This document shows, piece after piece, positions 1 to 11,067 of a stretch of 64,000 nucleotides of DNA (position 1 is its first letter; each line of letters begins with the position of its first letter). The notes under the pieces are model-generated. The model searched no databases. It had not been told where the DNA came from and worked only from the letters and a program-made list of their open reading frames with translations. A program made the translations under genes and the position numbers. Location: the NCBI RefSeq assembly GCF_014633365.1, contig NC_068344.1, positions 4,787,327 through 4,851,326 of the forward strand, read 5' to 3'. This DNA comes from Diospyros lotus. Its lineage: Eukaryota; Streptophyta; Magnoliopsida; Ericales; Ebenaceae.

Positions 1-2659
1 TCCTTCATTAGACCAAGCCAAAGCCCATTTGCTTCCCCTGTCCTATTAGTAAAGAAAAAAGATGGCACTTGGCGTTTTTGTGTAGATTATCGCCAACTTA
101 ACTCCCTAACCATCAAAGACAAGTTCCCCATTCCCCTTGTTGAAGACCTTATGGATGAATTACACTAGGCCAAGTTCTTTTCCAAGTTAGATTTGCACTC
201 GAGCTATCACCAAATAAGGATGAAGCCCGAGGATATCCACAAAACGGCCTTCCGCACACACCATGGTCATTTTGAGTTCTTGGTGATGCCCTTTGGGCTC
301 ACCAATGCCCCAGCTACTTTCCAATCTCTAATGAACCAAATATTTGAGCTCTATTTAAGGAAGTTCATCCTTGTATTCTTTGATGACATCCTTGTTTACA
401 GCCCCACCTTGGACCAACACCTAATCCACCTAAGAACCACTCTTGAGGTCCTTAGAAGAAAACAACTATTTATCAAAAAATCTAAATGTGCATTTGGCCA
501 AAACCAAGTGGAATACTTGGGACACTTAATTTCAGAAGAAGGAATCAGCACCGATCCCAGCAAGGTGGAGGCCATGCTCAACTGGCCAAAACCCACTACA
601 ATAAGGGCTCTTAGAGGATTTTTGGGGTTGACCGGCTATTACCGCAGATTCGTTAAGGGGTATGGAATCTTGAGCAAACCACTTACTAACCTGTTAAAGA
701 AGGGAAACTTCCAGTGGGGGCCGAAGGTTGACTCTGCCTTCGAAGGGCTGAAGTTGACAGTAAGCAGGGTTCCCACACTCGGGCTGCCGGACTTCAACAA
801 GCCCTTCATGTTAGAGACAGATGCTTGCGGAGTGGGGATAGGCGCGGTATTGATGTAGGATGGAAGACCATTGGCCTTTCTAAGCCAAGCCCTCAGTCCT
901 AGACACTTGGGACTTAGTGTTTATGAGAATGAGTTCTTGGCTGTCTTAATGGCTGTTGAAAAGTGGCGCCATTATCTGGAGGCGGGAAGGTTTATCATCA
1001 AGACGGATCACGAGTCCCTGAAGTTCCTGCTCCAACAAAAGCTTCAATCCCAACTCCAAAGGAAAGGGATGACCAAGCTAATGGGTTTGGACTACTCAAT
1101 TCAATACAAGAAAGGGAAGGAGAATCAAGCAGCGGATGCATTGTCCAGGTGCCAAGAAGAAGCCAGATCGGCTGCCATGACGGTGGTAATTCCTGAATGG
1201 TGTAAAGAGGTGGTGGACAGCTACGAAGGAGACGACCGTATTTAGGGCTTACTGGAAAAATTGGCTCTGGGAAGCGGGGAGACAGAAGGCCATACGATGA
1301 GAGATGGGCTGCTGAGGTATAAGGGTCGGATAGTAATAGGCCACAAGGAGGAGCTTAAGAGTAAAATTCTGCAGTCACTTCATGAGTCTCCTATAGGGGG
1401 ACATTCGGGCATCCAAAACACCTACTTAAGGGTGCGGCAACTTTTCTACTGGCCCGGACTAAGGGAAACGGTCAAAAGGTTTGTCTTGGGGTGTGACACA
1501 TGTAAGAGATGCAAACATGAGAACGTGGCATATCCCAGTCTTCTTCAACCATTGCCCATTCCAGAACAGTCATGGACAAGTGTGTCCATGGATTTCATCG
1601 AGGGATTGCCACGTTCGGAGGGCAAGGACTGTATAATGGTGATTGTCGATAGGTTCACTAAGTTTGCGCACTTTGTGGGACTAGCACACCCTTACACGGC
1701 TCAGGAGGTGGCTCGGGCGTTCACTGACCGGGTAGTTGCCATGCATGGGGTCCCTAAGACCATCATATCCGACCGGGATAAGATCTTTACCAGCCACTTT
1801 TGGAGGGAGTTGATGAAAAATATGGGCACGAAACTCAATCTATCGACTGCATACCACCCTCAGTCGGATGGGCAAACTGAAAGGGTGAACCAAAGTCTCA
1901 AAACCTACCTCCGTTGCGTGTGTTTGCTGCAGCCCAAGGACTGGCATAGGTGGCTAGCTCTAGCCTAGTGGTGGTACAATTCCAGCCACCACACATCAAT
2001 TAAGATGTCACCTTTTGAAGCTGTATTTGGGTTTAAGCCTCAAATTCTACCGGCCATCGAAGATTGTACCTCAGCTGCTGCAGTTGAAGAGTATTTCCAG
2101 CAAAGGAGAGGGGTGATACAACAACTCAAACAAGAGTTGGCATCAGCCCAAAACCGGATGAAGCAGCAGGCTGATAGGAGGAGGACTGACAGAGAATTCG
2201 GAGTAAGAGATAATGTTTATCTACGGCTGAGGTACCCTCACCTTAAATCCATTTCCCAAGGCCCGGTCTCTAAGCTCAGCCCTAAATACTTTGGGCCTTT
2301 TCCCATAACGGCTAGGATTGGCAAGGTGGCTTATCGTTTACTACTTCTCGAAGGATCCCACATTCACCCAGTCTTCCATGTTTCCCTATTAAAGAAGTCA
2401 ATAGGCAGGAATGAGTGAACCCGAGGTTGCCTGCCTTACCTAAGGAGAAGGAAGTCACAATGGAGCCAGAGGCCATATTGGACAGAAGAGTCATCTACCA
2501 TCAAGGGGCTCCTCTTATGCAGGTGCTAGTTAGGTGGCAAGGGGAATCAGGAAAGGAAGACACCTGGGAGTACCTTCCCCTGTTACTACAACAATTTCCC
2601 CGGACCGCCAGCCTCCTAAATATTTCTTGAGGACAAGAAATCGCTGAAGGGAAGGGCAT
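1..2659 (+). pseudogene. Ty3/gypsy pol (RT, RNase H, integrase, chromodomain), 5' part outside window
   Basis: Reading from base 1 in frame 1, the translation is a chromovirus-type polyprotein. RT has VDYRQLN and the catalytic FFDD near 376-390. RNase H has [10 protein letters not shown] near 820 and KTDHESLKF near 1000. Integrase has a zinc-binding HESPIGGHSG...CDTCKRCK region near 1380-1515 and the core MDFIEGLP and ISDRD motifs. A chromodomain (VLVRWQG...DTWEYL) lies near 2520-2580. One frame holds from 1 to about 2415, broken only by TAG codons at 166, 856, 1243 and 1966. A frameshift near 2415 then precedes the chromodomain. This is a dead copy; gag and protease lie left of the window. 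Confidence 0.9.
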
Positions 2660-3086
2660 TGTCACGGACCATGCTAAGTTTTGCTGTGGATTTATTTTTT
2701 TTCCTGCTATGTCTTTAATTGCTTGCTATGTTTCTTTGTTATTCCCTAGGATTTTCTTTTATTCCAGCTGCTAGTTAGTTAGAGAGAATATCCAGCTATA
2801 AAGGTGTTTGGGATAGGACAAAATAGTTGGTTATGGGAGCTGCAATCTGCTGTGGCAGCCCCCCCTAGGATAGCTATATAAGCCCAAACGGCTCCTAAGA
2901 ATGGGTATCAATAATCAATCAACAAATTCTGGATTTACTCCCTGCATTCTCTCTACCTCCCAAACTATTCTCTCCCTCAATCTTCTTCTTCTTCTTCTCC
3001 CTAAACCTTTCTCTTCTACTACCATTCCCTAGCCCATTCCAATACACCTCGGACGGAAGTTGACAGCAGTCCCAGCGACCGTGACA
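2660..3086 (+). repeat. 3' LTR of the left-edge gypsy element
   Basis: A 427 bp LTR with perfect 8-bp inverted ends, TGTCACGG at the left and CCGTGACA at the right. It is preceded by a purine-rich tract (GAAGGGAAGGG) that fits a polypurine primer site. It contains a TATATAAG box near 2875. The flank after it is MED25 intron. The matching 5' LTR is outside the window, so no target-site duplication can be tested. Confidence 0.82.
2875..2882 (+). promoter_or_regulatory. TATA box of gypsy LTR
   Basis: TATATAAG lies about 215 bp inside the LTR, at the usual place for the LTR promoter that drives the genomic RNA. It could also start transcripts reading into the MED25 intron in the sense direction. 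That is inference only. Confidence 0.4.
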
Positions 3087-4075
3087 GCTGTTCCATTAAC
3101 TTAGGAAAATTTATATACAAAAAACTCCTAAAAAATCTCCTACTTTACAGCTATAGATAGCAATAACTATCAACTTATCTAATTTACAATTCTGGATCGA
3201 TATGACTTGGATATCCTTAGCTGATTCCAAGATTACTTTCATCCTTTTACCTTCTCCATCTAGAAGTTTAACTCCTCCATCTAGGAGTTTAACTTACTGT
3301 TATCCTTTCATACGTATGCATCTTCTTCCTTATCCTTTTTATCTTCCAACAAAATGTAATACCTACCCCTGGGTGCCAGGAATGTGAATTGCCTTGTATT
3401 TTATTAGATTTGCTGGCCAGGTTTTTGTAGCTAGTGCTCAAGCTGAAGCAACTCCATCCAACTTCCTTAAACTTTTTGGTTGATTGGGCATTTTTGGTTT
3501 GTTTGACTTTGTTTATTTTTAACTTTTGTACTCCAGAGAGTTGGAGTTGGTCTTAACTTTTGGTTGTGATTCAGTTTCCCTTGTTTATTTCATTTGTCTA
3601 CCAATTGCATCATGCCATGCTGGTCTTCTAGTGACTGCATATCAAATATAAGTAAATTGTTCCCAATTGTTTGTGTCGTGGAAACTTCATGGACCTATTC
3701 TGTTCATGATTTAAAGTTTAATGGAGTTCCAGTTTGAATTTCGGGCTTCCTAAAGCTTCAACTAATATGAGCTCGTTAATTTTCCTCATCCAAAGGATTT
3801 TTTATTCAATTTTTGGTGATTGACATCAAATTCCTAAACTAGAATTTTTGCAGTTTCTTTGAACATTTACATAACAAATGGAGAAGCCTCTCATTGTCAC
3901 GAAGCCTGAACCATTCCTGGTTGATATTTGAGGCTTAACTTGTGTGGAGTGCCCATGATCTGCATGAACTTTACCATAATCTTTTATTTTAATAATATAC
4001 AATCACTGTGAGAAAATTTCAATTTTTTGTTTTTGCCAACACCTCCATTCTGTAATGTCTTATCATTTTCTGCAG
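3087..4075 (+). other. MED25 intron sequence without recognised features
   Basis: AT-rich intron between the gypsy LTR and the first exon seen. It ends in a T-rich tract and TGCAG acceptor. I looked for the upstream MED25 exons here (start of the vWA domain) and saw none. Confidence 0.6.
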
Positions 4076-4206
4076 CTTGCCTAGTACAGAGGAGTGGCTG
4101 GACCAGAGATGTTGATAATTTCTTGCAGTGGTTATCTTCTTTGCCATTTTCTGGTGGAGGTTTCAATGATGCTGCTATTGCAGAAGGACTTGGTGAAGCT
4201 TTAATG
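4076..4206 (+). CDS. MED25: MED25 exon, vWA domain part 1
   Basis: The acceptor is TGCAG at 4071-4075. The first two bases complete an Ala codon begun in the upstream exon. The exon encodes a vWA stretch with the family-typical CLVQRSGWTRD, FLQWLSSLPF, GGGF and AEGLGEALM segments and ends after a Met codon. The donor is GTGCGC, a less common but valid GT donor. The exon has 131 bp and leaves phase 0. The preceding intron is open at the left window edge and contains a gypsy element; the following intron is 11.3 kb and packed with mobile elements. The vWA domain anchors MED25 to the Mediator core, which is known for the family. Confidence 0.92.
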
Positions 4207-4755
4207 GTGCGCAATGCTGCTACGTCTTTATGTTTTTTGACATAGTAGTATTCTTGTTTCGCAGGGCTCATTCAATCTCAACAGTCAATTTCAGTTTTAC
4301 TCCTAATTTTTATCCTCTCTGCAATTTGGGGATTTTCATCCTCCTTAAATAAAGGGAATAAATTTTGTTTGAAGGAAAATTTTCGGTCCATTTATTTTGA
4401 ATTTAGTGACATGGGTACAAGGACCTTACAGAAGATATAGTCATAGGCAGAGATGGAATGAAAGCTATAATTCATGTAGCCCATGCTACTTGGGGGGTTA
4501 AGGTTTGAGTTTATTTTTGTAGTATTTATTCTGAATTTAGGGTTTCTATATGGACTTTCTATACTAAATGTTGCTCAAGGATTATGCATGTTGGAGAGGC
4601 TGACATTTATAGTGATTAAGCCATCCTAACATTTGATATTGAGAAAATCTTATCACAGGCATTTATCATTAGGGTACATGAATCCTTTTCTTAATACCTT
4701 AGAATTGTCAGATTATGTATCTCTTTATATTCATGTTTTTATTGTCATTGAAGCT
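4207..4755 (+). other. MED25 intron, no element recognised
   Basis: AT-rich sequence from the donor GTGCGC to the first base of a copia LTR. Nothing coding or repetitive was recognised. Confidence 0.5.
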
Positions 4756-5001
4756 TGTGAAAGCATGTTGTATTTGTATCAGCACTTGTTTCTGTTTGGT
4801 TTATTTCTCTGTTATTCTGCTGTGTTGTTTGTATTAAGTCATTAATATGTGTGTAAGTGTTATAAGTGTAAGAGGCGCTTGCTGCTATATATATATGCAG
4901 CAGTCAACTCACAGTGTATGAATTACAAAGCTAGTTCAATTTCCAGAATTCTCTCTTTGCTTCATTTGTGTTTTGCCCTAGGGTTTTCATTATATCTTAC
5001 A
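4756..5001 (+). repeat. Copia LTR, + orientation (left arm of a palindrome)
   Basis: A 246 bp LTR starting TGTGAAAG and ending CTTACA. It is followed at once by TGATATCAGAGCC, a primer-binding site with one change from the usual TGGTATCAGAGC. The same LTR occurs in reverse complement at 5029-5291. Only about 27 bp of internal sequence separates the arms, so the pair forms a long imperfect palindrome. Confidence 0.82.
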
Positions 5002-5028
5002 TGATATCAGAGCCGTAGACGAAAGTCA

Positions 5029-5291
5029 TGTAAAGATATAATGAAAACCCTAGGGCAAAACACAAATGAAGCAGAGAGAGAATTCTGGAAATTGAACTAG
5101 CTTCGTAATTCATAAACTGAGAATCAACTCAAGAATAGAGTGCACTGCTACATATATATATAGCAGCGAGCACCTCTTACACTATAACACTTACACACAT
5201 ATTATTGACTTAATACAAACAACACAGCAGAATAACAGAGAAATAAACCAAACAGAAATAAGTGCTGATACAAATACAACATGGTTTCACA
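5029..5291 (-). repeat. Copia 3' LTR, - orientation (right arm of the palindrome)
   Basis: A 263 bp LTR read on the - strand, starting TGTGAAAC at 5291 and ending TTTACA at 5029. A purine tract (GAAGGGGAA on the - strand) sits immediately upstream at about 5292-5300, marking it as the 3' LTR of the - strand copia body. It is similar to 4756-5001 in reverse, with a few small indels and a longer central segment. Confidence 0.82.
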
Positions 5292-5445
5292 TTCCCCTTC
5301 AATTAGAACTCTCTTGCTCTTCTGATTGCTGATCATTTATAGAGGCATAAGAAATCCTGTGAGCTGGAGAAAACCGTAGTCCAAGCTTGGTACACAAAAA
5401 CTGAAATCGACTTTTTGGTAATCCTTTCGTGAGAATGTCAGCAAC

Positions 5446-6963
5446 CTAATATTCTGTGGGCACATATCTTATTTCAATTTCTCCTTTTTCAACCTTTTCT
5501 CGAATGAAATGTACATCAAGCTCAATGTGCTTGGTCCGACCATGAAACACGGGATTTTCAGCCATACTATTAATAGCCAAATTATCACTCCATACAATAG
5601 GCTTTGAAGAAATACTACAAGGATACCCCAACTTTGTGAACAGAGATTTCTACCAAAGAAGCTCAATAACACCTTGAGCTATAGCCCTATATTCAGTCTC
5701 TCCAATTGATTGTGCTACAACATATTGTTTTCTGGAGCTCCAAACAATCAAATTAGAGCCAAGATAAACACAAAGTCCACTAGTTGATCTTCTTGTGATC
5801 TTGCAACTAGCATGATCAGCATCTACATATACTGAAAGTGTCAAATCTCTTGGAGATGGAGAAAAGAAGAGACCATAACCTACTGTTCCTTTCAAGTATC
5901 TGAGTAATCTTTTACAAGCAGTCCAATGTTGTAGCTTAGGAGTAGTTAAAAACTGACTTAAACGATTTACCACAAAAGCTATATCCGGACGCATGTAGGT
6001 TAGGTATTGTAGAGACCCAATGAGAGTTCGATATAATGAGGGATTAGGAAAAACCTCACCATCATTAGTGAGACAAAAACCAGATGAAGTAGGGGTTGCA
6101 CAGGGTTTACAATTAGTCAGATCAGCTTTCTTTAGCAAATCAATAGTATATTTAGACTGAGTCAAATAAATCCCACTGGAATCTCTAAAAGCTTCAAACC
6201 CTAGGAAATAATTGACTGATCCTAGAGTTTTCAGTGCAAAAGCACTCTCCAAATCTTTAATACACTGTTGTACAACTGAAGAATTAGATCCAATTATGAG
6301 AATATCATCAACATAGACTAAAAGAAAGATTACACAATCAATAGTGCGTTTAACAAAAAGAGATGCCTTAGATGTTGCCCTGGCAAAACCCCATTGAAGA
6401 AGAGCAGATTTTAACTTCACATACCAAGCACGAGGTGCTTGTTTTAAACCATACAACGATTTGCGCAGTCTACACAAATGAGAAGGATATGTAGAATTCA
6501 CAAATCCTTCTGGTTGAGTCATGTACATAGCCTCATCTAAGTCACCATTCAGAAATGCGTTATTAACATCCACTTGTTGGATGTCCCAACCAAAAGTAAC
6601 AACTAGAGAAAATAGGACTCTGATTGTTGGAGCCTTCATCACAGGGCTAAAAGTATCACCATAATCAATTCCGGGTGTTTGTAAAAATCCTTTAGCCACC
6701 AAGCGAGCTTTGTATTTAAGAACTGAACCATCTGATTTGTATTTCACCTTAAAAACCCACTTGCTTCCAATAAGATTCATCTCACTAGAGAATGGAACAA
6801 GATCCCACGTATTATTATGTTGCAAAGTTGAGAATTCCTCCTGCATAGCTTGCATCCATCGGGAATCTACCAAAGCCTCACGAACTGAACAAGGCTCTAG
6901 GCTACTTACTAAGGCATGAGGAGAGGTGGTGACAAGATTTTGAGCTTTAGACCTTGTTATCAC
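5446..6963 (-). pseudogene. Copia RT-RNase H region
   Basis: A 437-codon open stretch (6963-5650) begins with MITRSKAQ, shows the RT start segment WKVFKVKY-like at about 6770-6740, the catalytic YVDDIL near 6320, and ends in RNase H (YVDADHASCK, ETEYRA). A TAG at 5650-5652 interrupts the frame. The same frame continues as RNase H (SDNLAINSMAENP, RTKHIELDVHF) until another TAG at 5446, followed by the expected ADILTKG motif. The Gln expected just before ADILTKG suggests a CAG to TAG change there. Confidence 0.85.
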
Positions 6964-7133
6964 GGGATGAACAGAGGGTGCAAAACTAGGTTTAGAGTTA
7001 GAAACAGAAGTAGGATTGGGTGAAGGAGAAGAAGAAACAGGCTGAGGTTCCCTTAGAATAGATTCAATATCAGAAGCATGACGAACATTAGAATTTGAAA
7101 CAACAGGTGATGAGGAAAGATGTAAGGACTGTG

Positions 7134-7997
7134 CTACTCTCGGAGAAGAAACATGTGAAGGAAATGATTGAAAATAAGAAGTAGAATATATCCAAATCTA
7201 TTGAGTGAAGAAGAAGAAGAACTAGGGAGATTAAACAAAGATGGAAAAGGAAATTCATTTGGATTAAACTGAACATGCCTTGAAACATAAACTTTCCCAT
7301 AAGGATGTAGACACTTATACTCGGCTTGAGAATGACTGTACCCAAGAAACACACACTTGGTGGAGTGAAAATCAAATTTATGCTTGTTATATGGTCTTAG
7401 GAAAGGAAAACAAGCACAACCAAAAGGTTGCAGCAAAAAATAGTTTGGTGTTTTACCATACAACAGTTTAAATGGAGTACATAACTGAATAGAAGAAGCT
7501 GACAGCAAGTTAATGGTATGAACTGTAGTTTGAAAGGCATCTACCCAAAATTTAAGAGGCATTTGAGAGTGTGCTAAAAGAGTTAAGCCCATTTCAACAA
7601 TATGTCGATGCTTTCTTTTAGCCACTCCATTTTGCTGGTGGGTATATGGACATGAAAACCATGGTCGAATTCCATGGTTTCTAAGATATGGCAAAAAGGC
7701 TTTGAACTCCCCCCCATTATCAGTTTGTAAAGCTATGAGTTTTGAATGGTATTGAAGTTCAACAAACTTGTGGAAAGTAATAAAAGTAGATAGAGCATCA
7801 GAATTAAGTTTCAAGGGGTAAAGCCAAGTATATCGAGTATAAGCATCAACAAAGATGATATAATATCTATAGCCCTCTATAGACAAAATTGGAGAAGGTC
7901 CCCATATGTCTGAGTAAACAAGTTCCAATGGTTTTGTAGCTGTAATAGCACAATCATTAAATGAAAGTTGATGTAACTTTCCAACTTTATGAGTCAC
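7134..7997 (-). pseudogene. Copia integrase region
   Basis: The integrase core has SDIWGPSP (first Asp), TDNGGEF (second Asp) and the QQNGVAKRKHRH region. The last normally ends in the catalytic Glu; here the usual AERK is AKRK, a changed position. The tail has GCACFPFLRPYNKHKF and VFLGYS. The frame is offset from the protease/pre-integrase stretch upstream by a small indel near 7990 and ends at a stop at 7134. Confidence 0.85.
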
Positions 7998-8613
7998 AAA
8001 ACGGAATAGAAGATGAACAAGGAATTTGAAGTTTATTCATAATATGTCTCAATACATGAGAGGATGGATGTCCTAAACGTGCATGCCATCGTTTACAAAC
8101 TGAAGAATCTGTAAGAACTAAATTGACAGAAGGATTAGACAACTCATGACAAAATGAGTGTCGTTTATTACAAGTATATCTCAACTGTTTATTACAAGCA
8201 TTCAAAGAAGGAGTAAGCTGAACAGAAGCAATAGACGCAACAGGATGGACAGAATTGCTGGTTGCCACAGGAACAAATGCGGAATCCAGCTGGTATAGTC
8301 CATCCTTAAGGTGACTGTGAAGTAGCACCAGTCTGGAGTCCTTGTCCTTAATCCCACAAGAATTTGAGTCAAACTCAGTTATAACATTGTTATCATGAGT
8401 TAACTGAGACACACTAATTAAGTTCTTCTTTATTTGAGGAACATGAAGAACATTAGGTAATGAAACATGTGAAGAAAATTGAGTAGTACCAACACTGGTG
8501 ATAGGTAAAGACTTACCGTTACCAATAGTCACTTTGTCACCACCATAATAAGGAGAATGAAGAGACAAATTGTTTAAATTTGAAGTAATGTGATTAGTGG
8601 CACTTGAATCCAC
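7987..8613 (-). pseudogene. Copia protease and GAG-pre-integrase region
   Basis: Begins at the protease active site, MDSSATNHIT (Asp-Ser-Ser in place of the commoner Asp-Ser/Thr-Gly). It continues through VLHVPQIKKNLISVSQLT and ends in the pre-integrase zinc region WHARLGHPSSHVL...CDS. It overlaps the gag frame at its start by a frameshift near 8600. Confidence 0.82.
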
Positions 8614-9158
8614 AAACCAGGAAGAATCAGAAGAAACAGGTGAATGTAAATGGGAAGACTGATAGGTTCTGGTGGCTGAGAATTAGGTCCATAAGGAAAG
8701 CCATTATTAGAGCCTATTTCAGTCATGTAGGCTTCGTTAGAGTCACGATGAGAGGCTAAATAAGCATGAGGACCAGTTGAACCACTATAATCAGAAGACT
8801 GACCAGAATTCCTCTGAAAGTTTTTATCAAATCTATGATAACATTTATCAACAAAATGCCCTGGTTTTCCACAAAGTTGACAGTAGATACGTTTTCCACT
8901 AGATCTACCTCTACCTCGACCTCCTCTATTACCATGATTTCCTCCTCTAGCATTGTAACCTCCTCTAGAATTGTTGACAGATCTACTCTCGGATTGAGAA
9001 GAATATGAAGTCACATTTACAGACATGGAAGACATAGAGGAATCAAAACTAGCAGATGACAATGAGAAATTTTGCGAGGCTAATCTCTGCTCATGCATTA
9101 AGAGAAGATATTGAACCATCTCATCAAACAAACAAGTATCATCCATTTTGGCTTTCAT
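8574..9158 (-). pseudogene. Copia gag C-terminal part with zinc knuckle
   Basis: Contains Ser-rich and Gly/Arg-rich RNA-binding stretches and a clear CCHC knuckle, CQLCGKPGHFVDKC, near 8885-8845. The upstream gag core and the 5' LTR are missing, so the element is truncated here. The true start codon is lost. Confidence 0.8.
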
Positions 9159-9165
9159 GGTCTCT

Positions 9166-9589
9166 GTTTGTGGGGGCTTGTTTTGACATTAAACAAATGT
9201 TTTCATTAGTCAACCAAGTAGTTCATTAGGGTTTTGATTAGTCTCCTCACTTCCCAATAACCTCCTCAAACTAGGATGTTTGAATTAGCATTTTTGATAA
9301 CATGACCATGTTAGATGCTATAGGTTTCTCTTGGATGTGAATGAAATTATGTGCAAATCGTACCAAGTATTATATTTAAAGGAAAAATTTTCTAGCAAAA
9401 CAAAACTAAATAAAAGAATGAAGAATTATGAAAAATAGGAAGAAAACAGAGGAGCAATGTAGGTGGCTAATGAGGGTAAGCCTAAGGTATATCCCTTAAA
9501 CTCATGACTTTACTTTAATGTGTTATGTGAATACCTCACACTAGAACTTTGTTTGACACTAAACACCTTTAGTCTAGTTGGCGTTTATA
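9166..9589 (+). other. Intron sequence without recognised feature
   Basis: AT-rich stretch between the truncated copia gag and a copia RNase H remnant. I see no motif or repeat end in it. Confidence 0.4.
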
Positions 9590-9785
9590 GACATCTAATG
9601 CCCAACTTGTAGATAACGGAAATGGAATGAAGTTTTTTTTCTTGTAAGCCCTTTAGTAAAGACATCAGCAAATAGATGTTTTGATCAAACAAATATTCAC
9701 TTTTTCTTGTTTGCATGCTGATCAATCTCAACATGTTTAGTTATGTTGTGTTGTCCTAGGTTATGGGCAATATGCAACTTTACAA
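9590..9785 (-). mobile_element. Copia RNase H remnant
   Basis: On the - strand the fragment encodes recognisable copia RNase H tail words: THNITKHVEIDQHA-like text around 9760-9720 and ADVFTKGLQ near 9680-9640. Both ends are ragged. It is unrelated in position to the copia body at 5292-9165. Confidence 0.6.
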
Positions 9786-9965
9786 GAAAAACAATGCAAG
9801 CCCTTAATCCCATTAGGTGGGGTTGGCTAAATGAATTATAGACCTCTAGTTGTTGCTATCCATGGCCATATTGTTTGCAAGACCATTATATTTGAGGAAT
9901 CCCTGCCAAATTTTCTTTGGTCTTTTTGTCCCTTTTTTGTTACAAACTTCCTCCTTTTCATCCAC
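9786..9965 (-). mobile_element. RTE LINE 3' tail fragment, - strand
   Basis: The reverse complement ends with the same 3' terminal signature as the two larger RTE copies here: a stretch resembling GCCGACCCCACATAGTGGG followed by ATAAAGG. Before it lies a degraded coding tail with RPKK near its start. It represents a second, more diverged RTE subfamily, like the fragment at 58440. Confidence 0.65.
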
Positions 9966-10023
9966 TCAACTCATAGATGTGTCTATCAGTCTTTTTGTCA
10001 TGTCTAACTAACTTGAGGGGGAG

Positions 10024-10140
10024 TGTTAGAAATTCAGAAATCTTTCCTATGATTGTTGCTTTCCTATAATTGTTTCTTTCCTAATATCTCTGTTTCCTTA
10101 CTTCTAAAGTTCCCTTTTTAGGATAAGATTATGTTTTCCT
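10024..10140 (+). repeat. Copia LTR, left part, split by a LINE
   Basis: A purine tract GAGGGGGAG is followed by TGTTAGAAATTC, the typical 3' LTR start of a copia element. The LTR text runs to about 10140, stops at the LINE and appears to resume at about 13236, where a TATA-like AATAAATACC and an LTR-end-like sequence follow. Confidence 0.6.
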
Positions 10141-10155
10141 TACTGCCAGCGTGTA

Positions 10156-11067
10156 GTGTCAAGTGAGCTAGGCCCGCTGTATCAGCGCCCGGATGTAGTG
10201 ACAAATGAGCAAGGGTCCCCGCATTTGCTTGGACGGATGTGGGTAAAGAAGGTAGTCCAAAATCAAAATCAAAACCAAAATCAAAATCAAAAACAAAAAC
10301 AAAATCAAATTCAAAGTCAAGGCCAAAAACAAAATCATAGATTAAGGATTGGGTCATGGAATATAGGAACATTAACAGACAAAGCTATGGAAGTGGTAGA
10401 TGTGATGATTAGGAGAAAGATTAATATTATGCGCCTTCAAGAGACGAGATGGGTAGGAAAAAAAGCAAAAACTTTATTAGAAACTGGATATAAAATATGG
10501 TATACAGGAAATGATCGAGCGAAAAATGGAGTGGGGATTATTATGGATAAAAGCTTAGTAGATGAGGTAGTGGATGTAAAGAGAATAGGGGATATGATTA
10601 TTATGGTGAAGGTTAGTCTAGGAAGAATGACTATGAATATCTTTAGTACATATGCACCACAAGTGGGGTTAGGTGAGGAGATAAAAGCAAAATTCTAGGA
10701 GGACCTAGAGGGACTCGTACAAATGATACCAAGAGGAGAGAAAGTGATTATAGGAGGTGACCTAAATGGGCACGTGGGTAGAGACAGAAGTGGCTATAGA
10801 GAGGTACATGGAGGGTATGGATTCGGGGAAATTAATGATGAGGGTAAGTCTATTCTAGATTTTACTATGTCATATGGACTCATCATAACCAATACTAGGT
10901 TAAAAAAAGGGGACGGACACTTAATCACATATAAATATGTCACATCAAGCACCCAAATAGATTATTTCCTCATGAGACAAGAGGATCGGTTATGTTTTAG
11001 GGATTGTAAGGTGATACCGGGAGAGTGTTTGACTACTCAACATAGACTTCTAGTACTTGACGTCTAA
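10156..11067 (+). pseudogene. RTE LINE endonuclease (APE) domain
   Basis: After an N-terminal run of Asn-Gln and Lys-Gln dipeptides (10255-10340) the APE domain begins with GSWNIGTLT near 10352. It includes LQETRWVG, GVGIIMDK, STYAPQ, IIGGDLNGHVG and IDYFLMRQ. A TAG at 10696-10698 replaces a Trp codon kept in copy 2 (53735 region). A TAA at 11065 replaces a CAA kept in copy 2. The reading start at 10156 is not a true ATG. Confidence 0.87.

Larger units (their letters stand above)
5292..9165 (-). mobile_element. Ty1/copia element, - strand, 5'-truncated
   Basis: Read from 9165 down to 5292 the order is gag (zinc knuckle), protease, integrase, RT, RNase H, polypurine tract and 3' LTR, which is the copia order. 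No 5' LTR or N-terminal gag exists; homology stops near 9165. The body carries in-frame stops and frameshifts, so it is inactive. It lies antisense to MED25 inside its 11.3 kb intron. Confidence 0.88.

Noticed and set aside
3087..4075. Upstream MED25 exons in the intron left of 4076
   Set aside because: No sequence matching the start of the vWA domain in any frame with splice borders.
4756..5291. Inverted LTR pair as ends of a DNA transposon or foldback element
   Set aside because: The arms have a copia primer-binding site and a purine tract in the right places and join a copia body, so they are LTRs.
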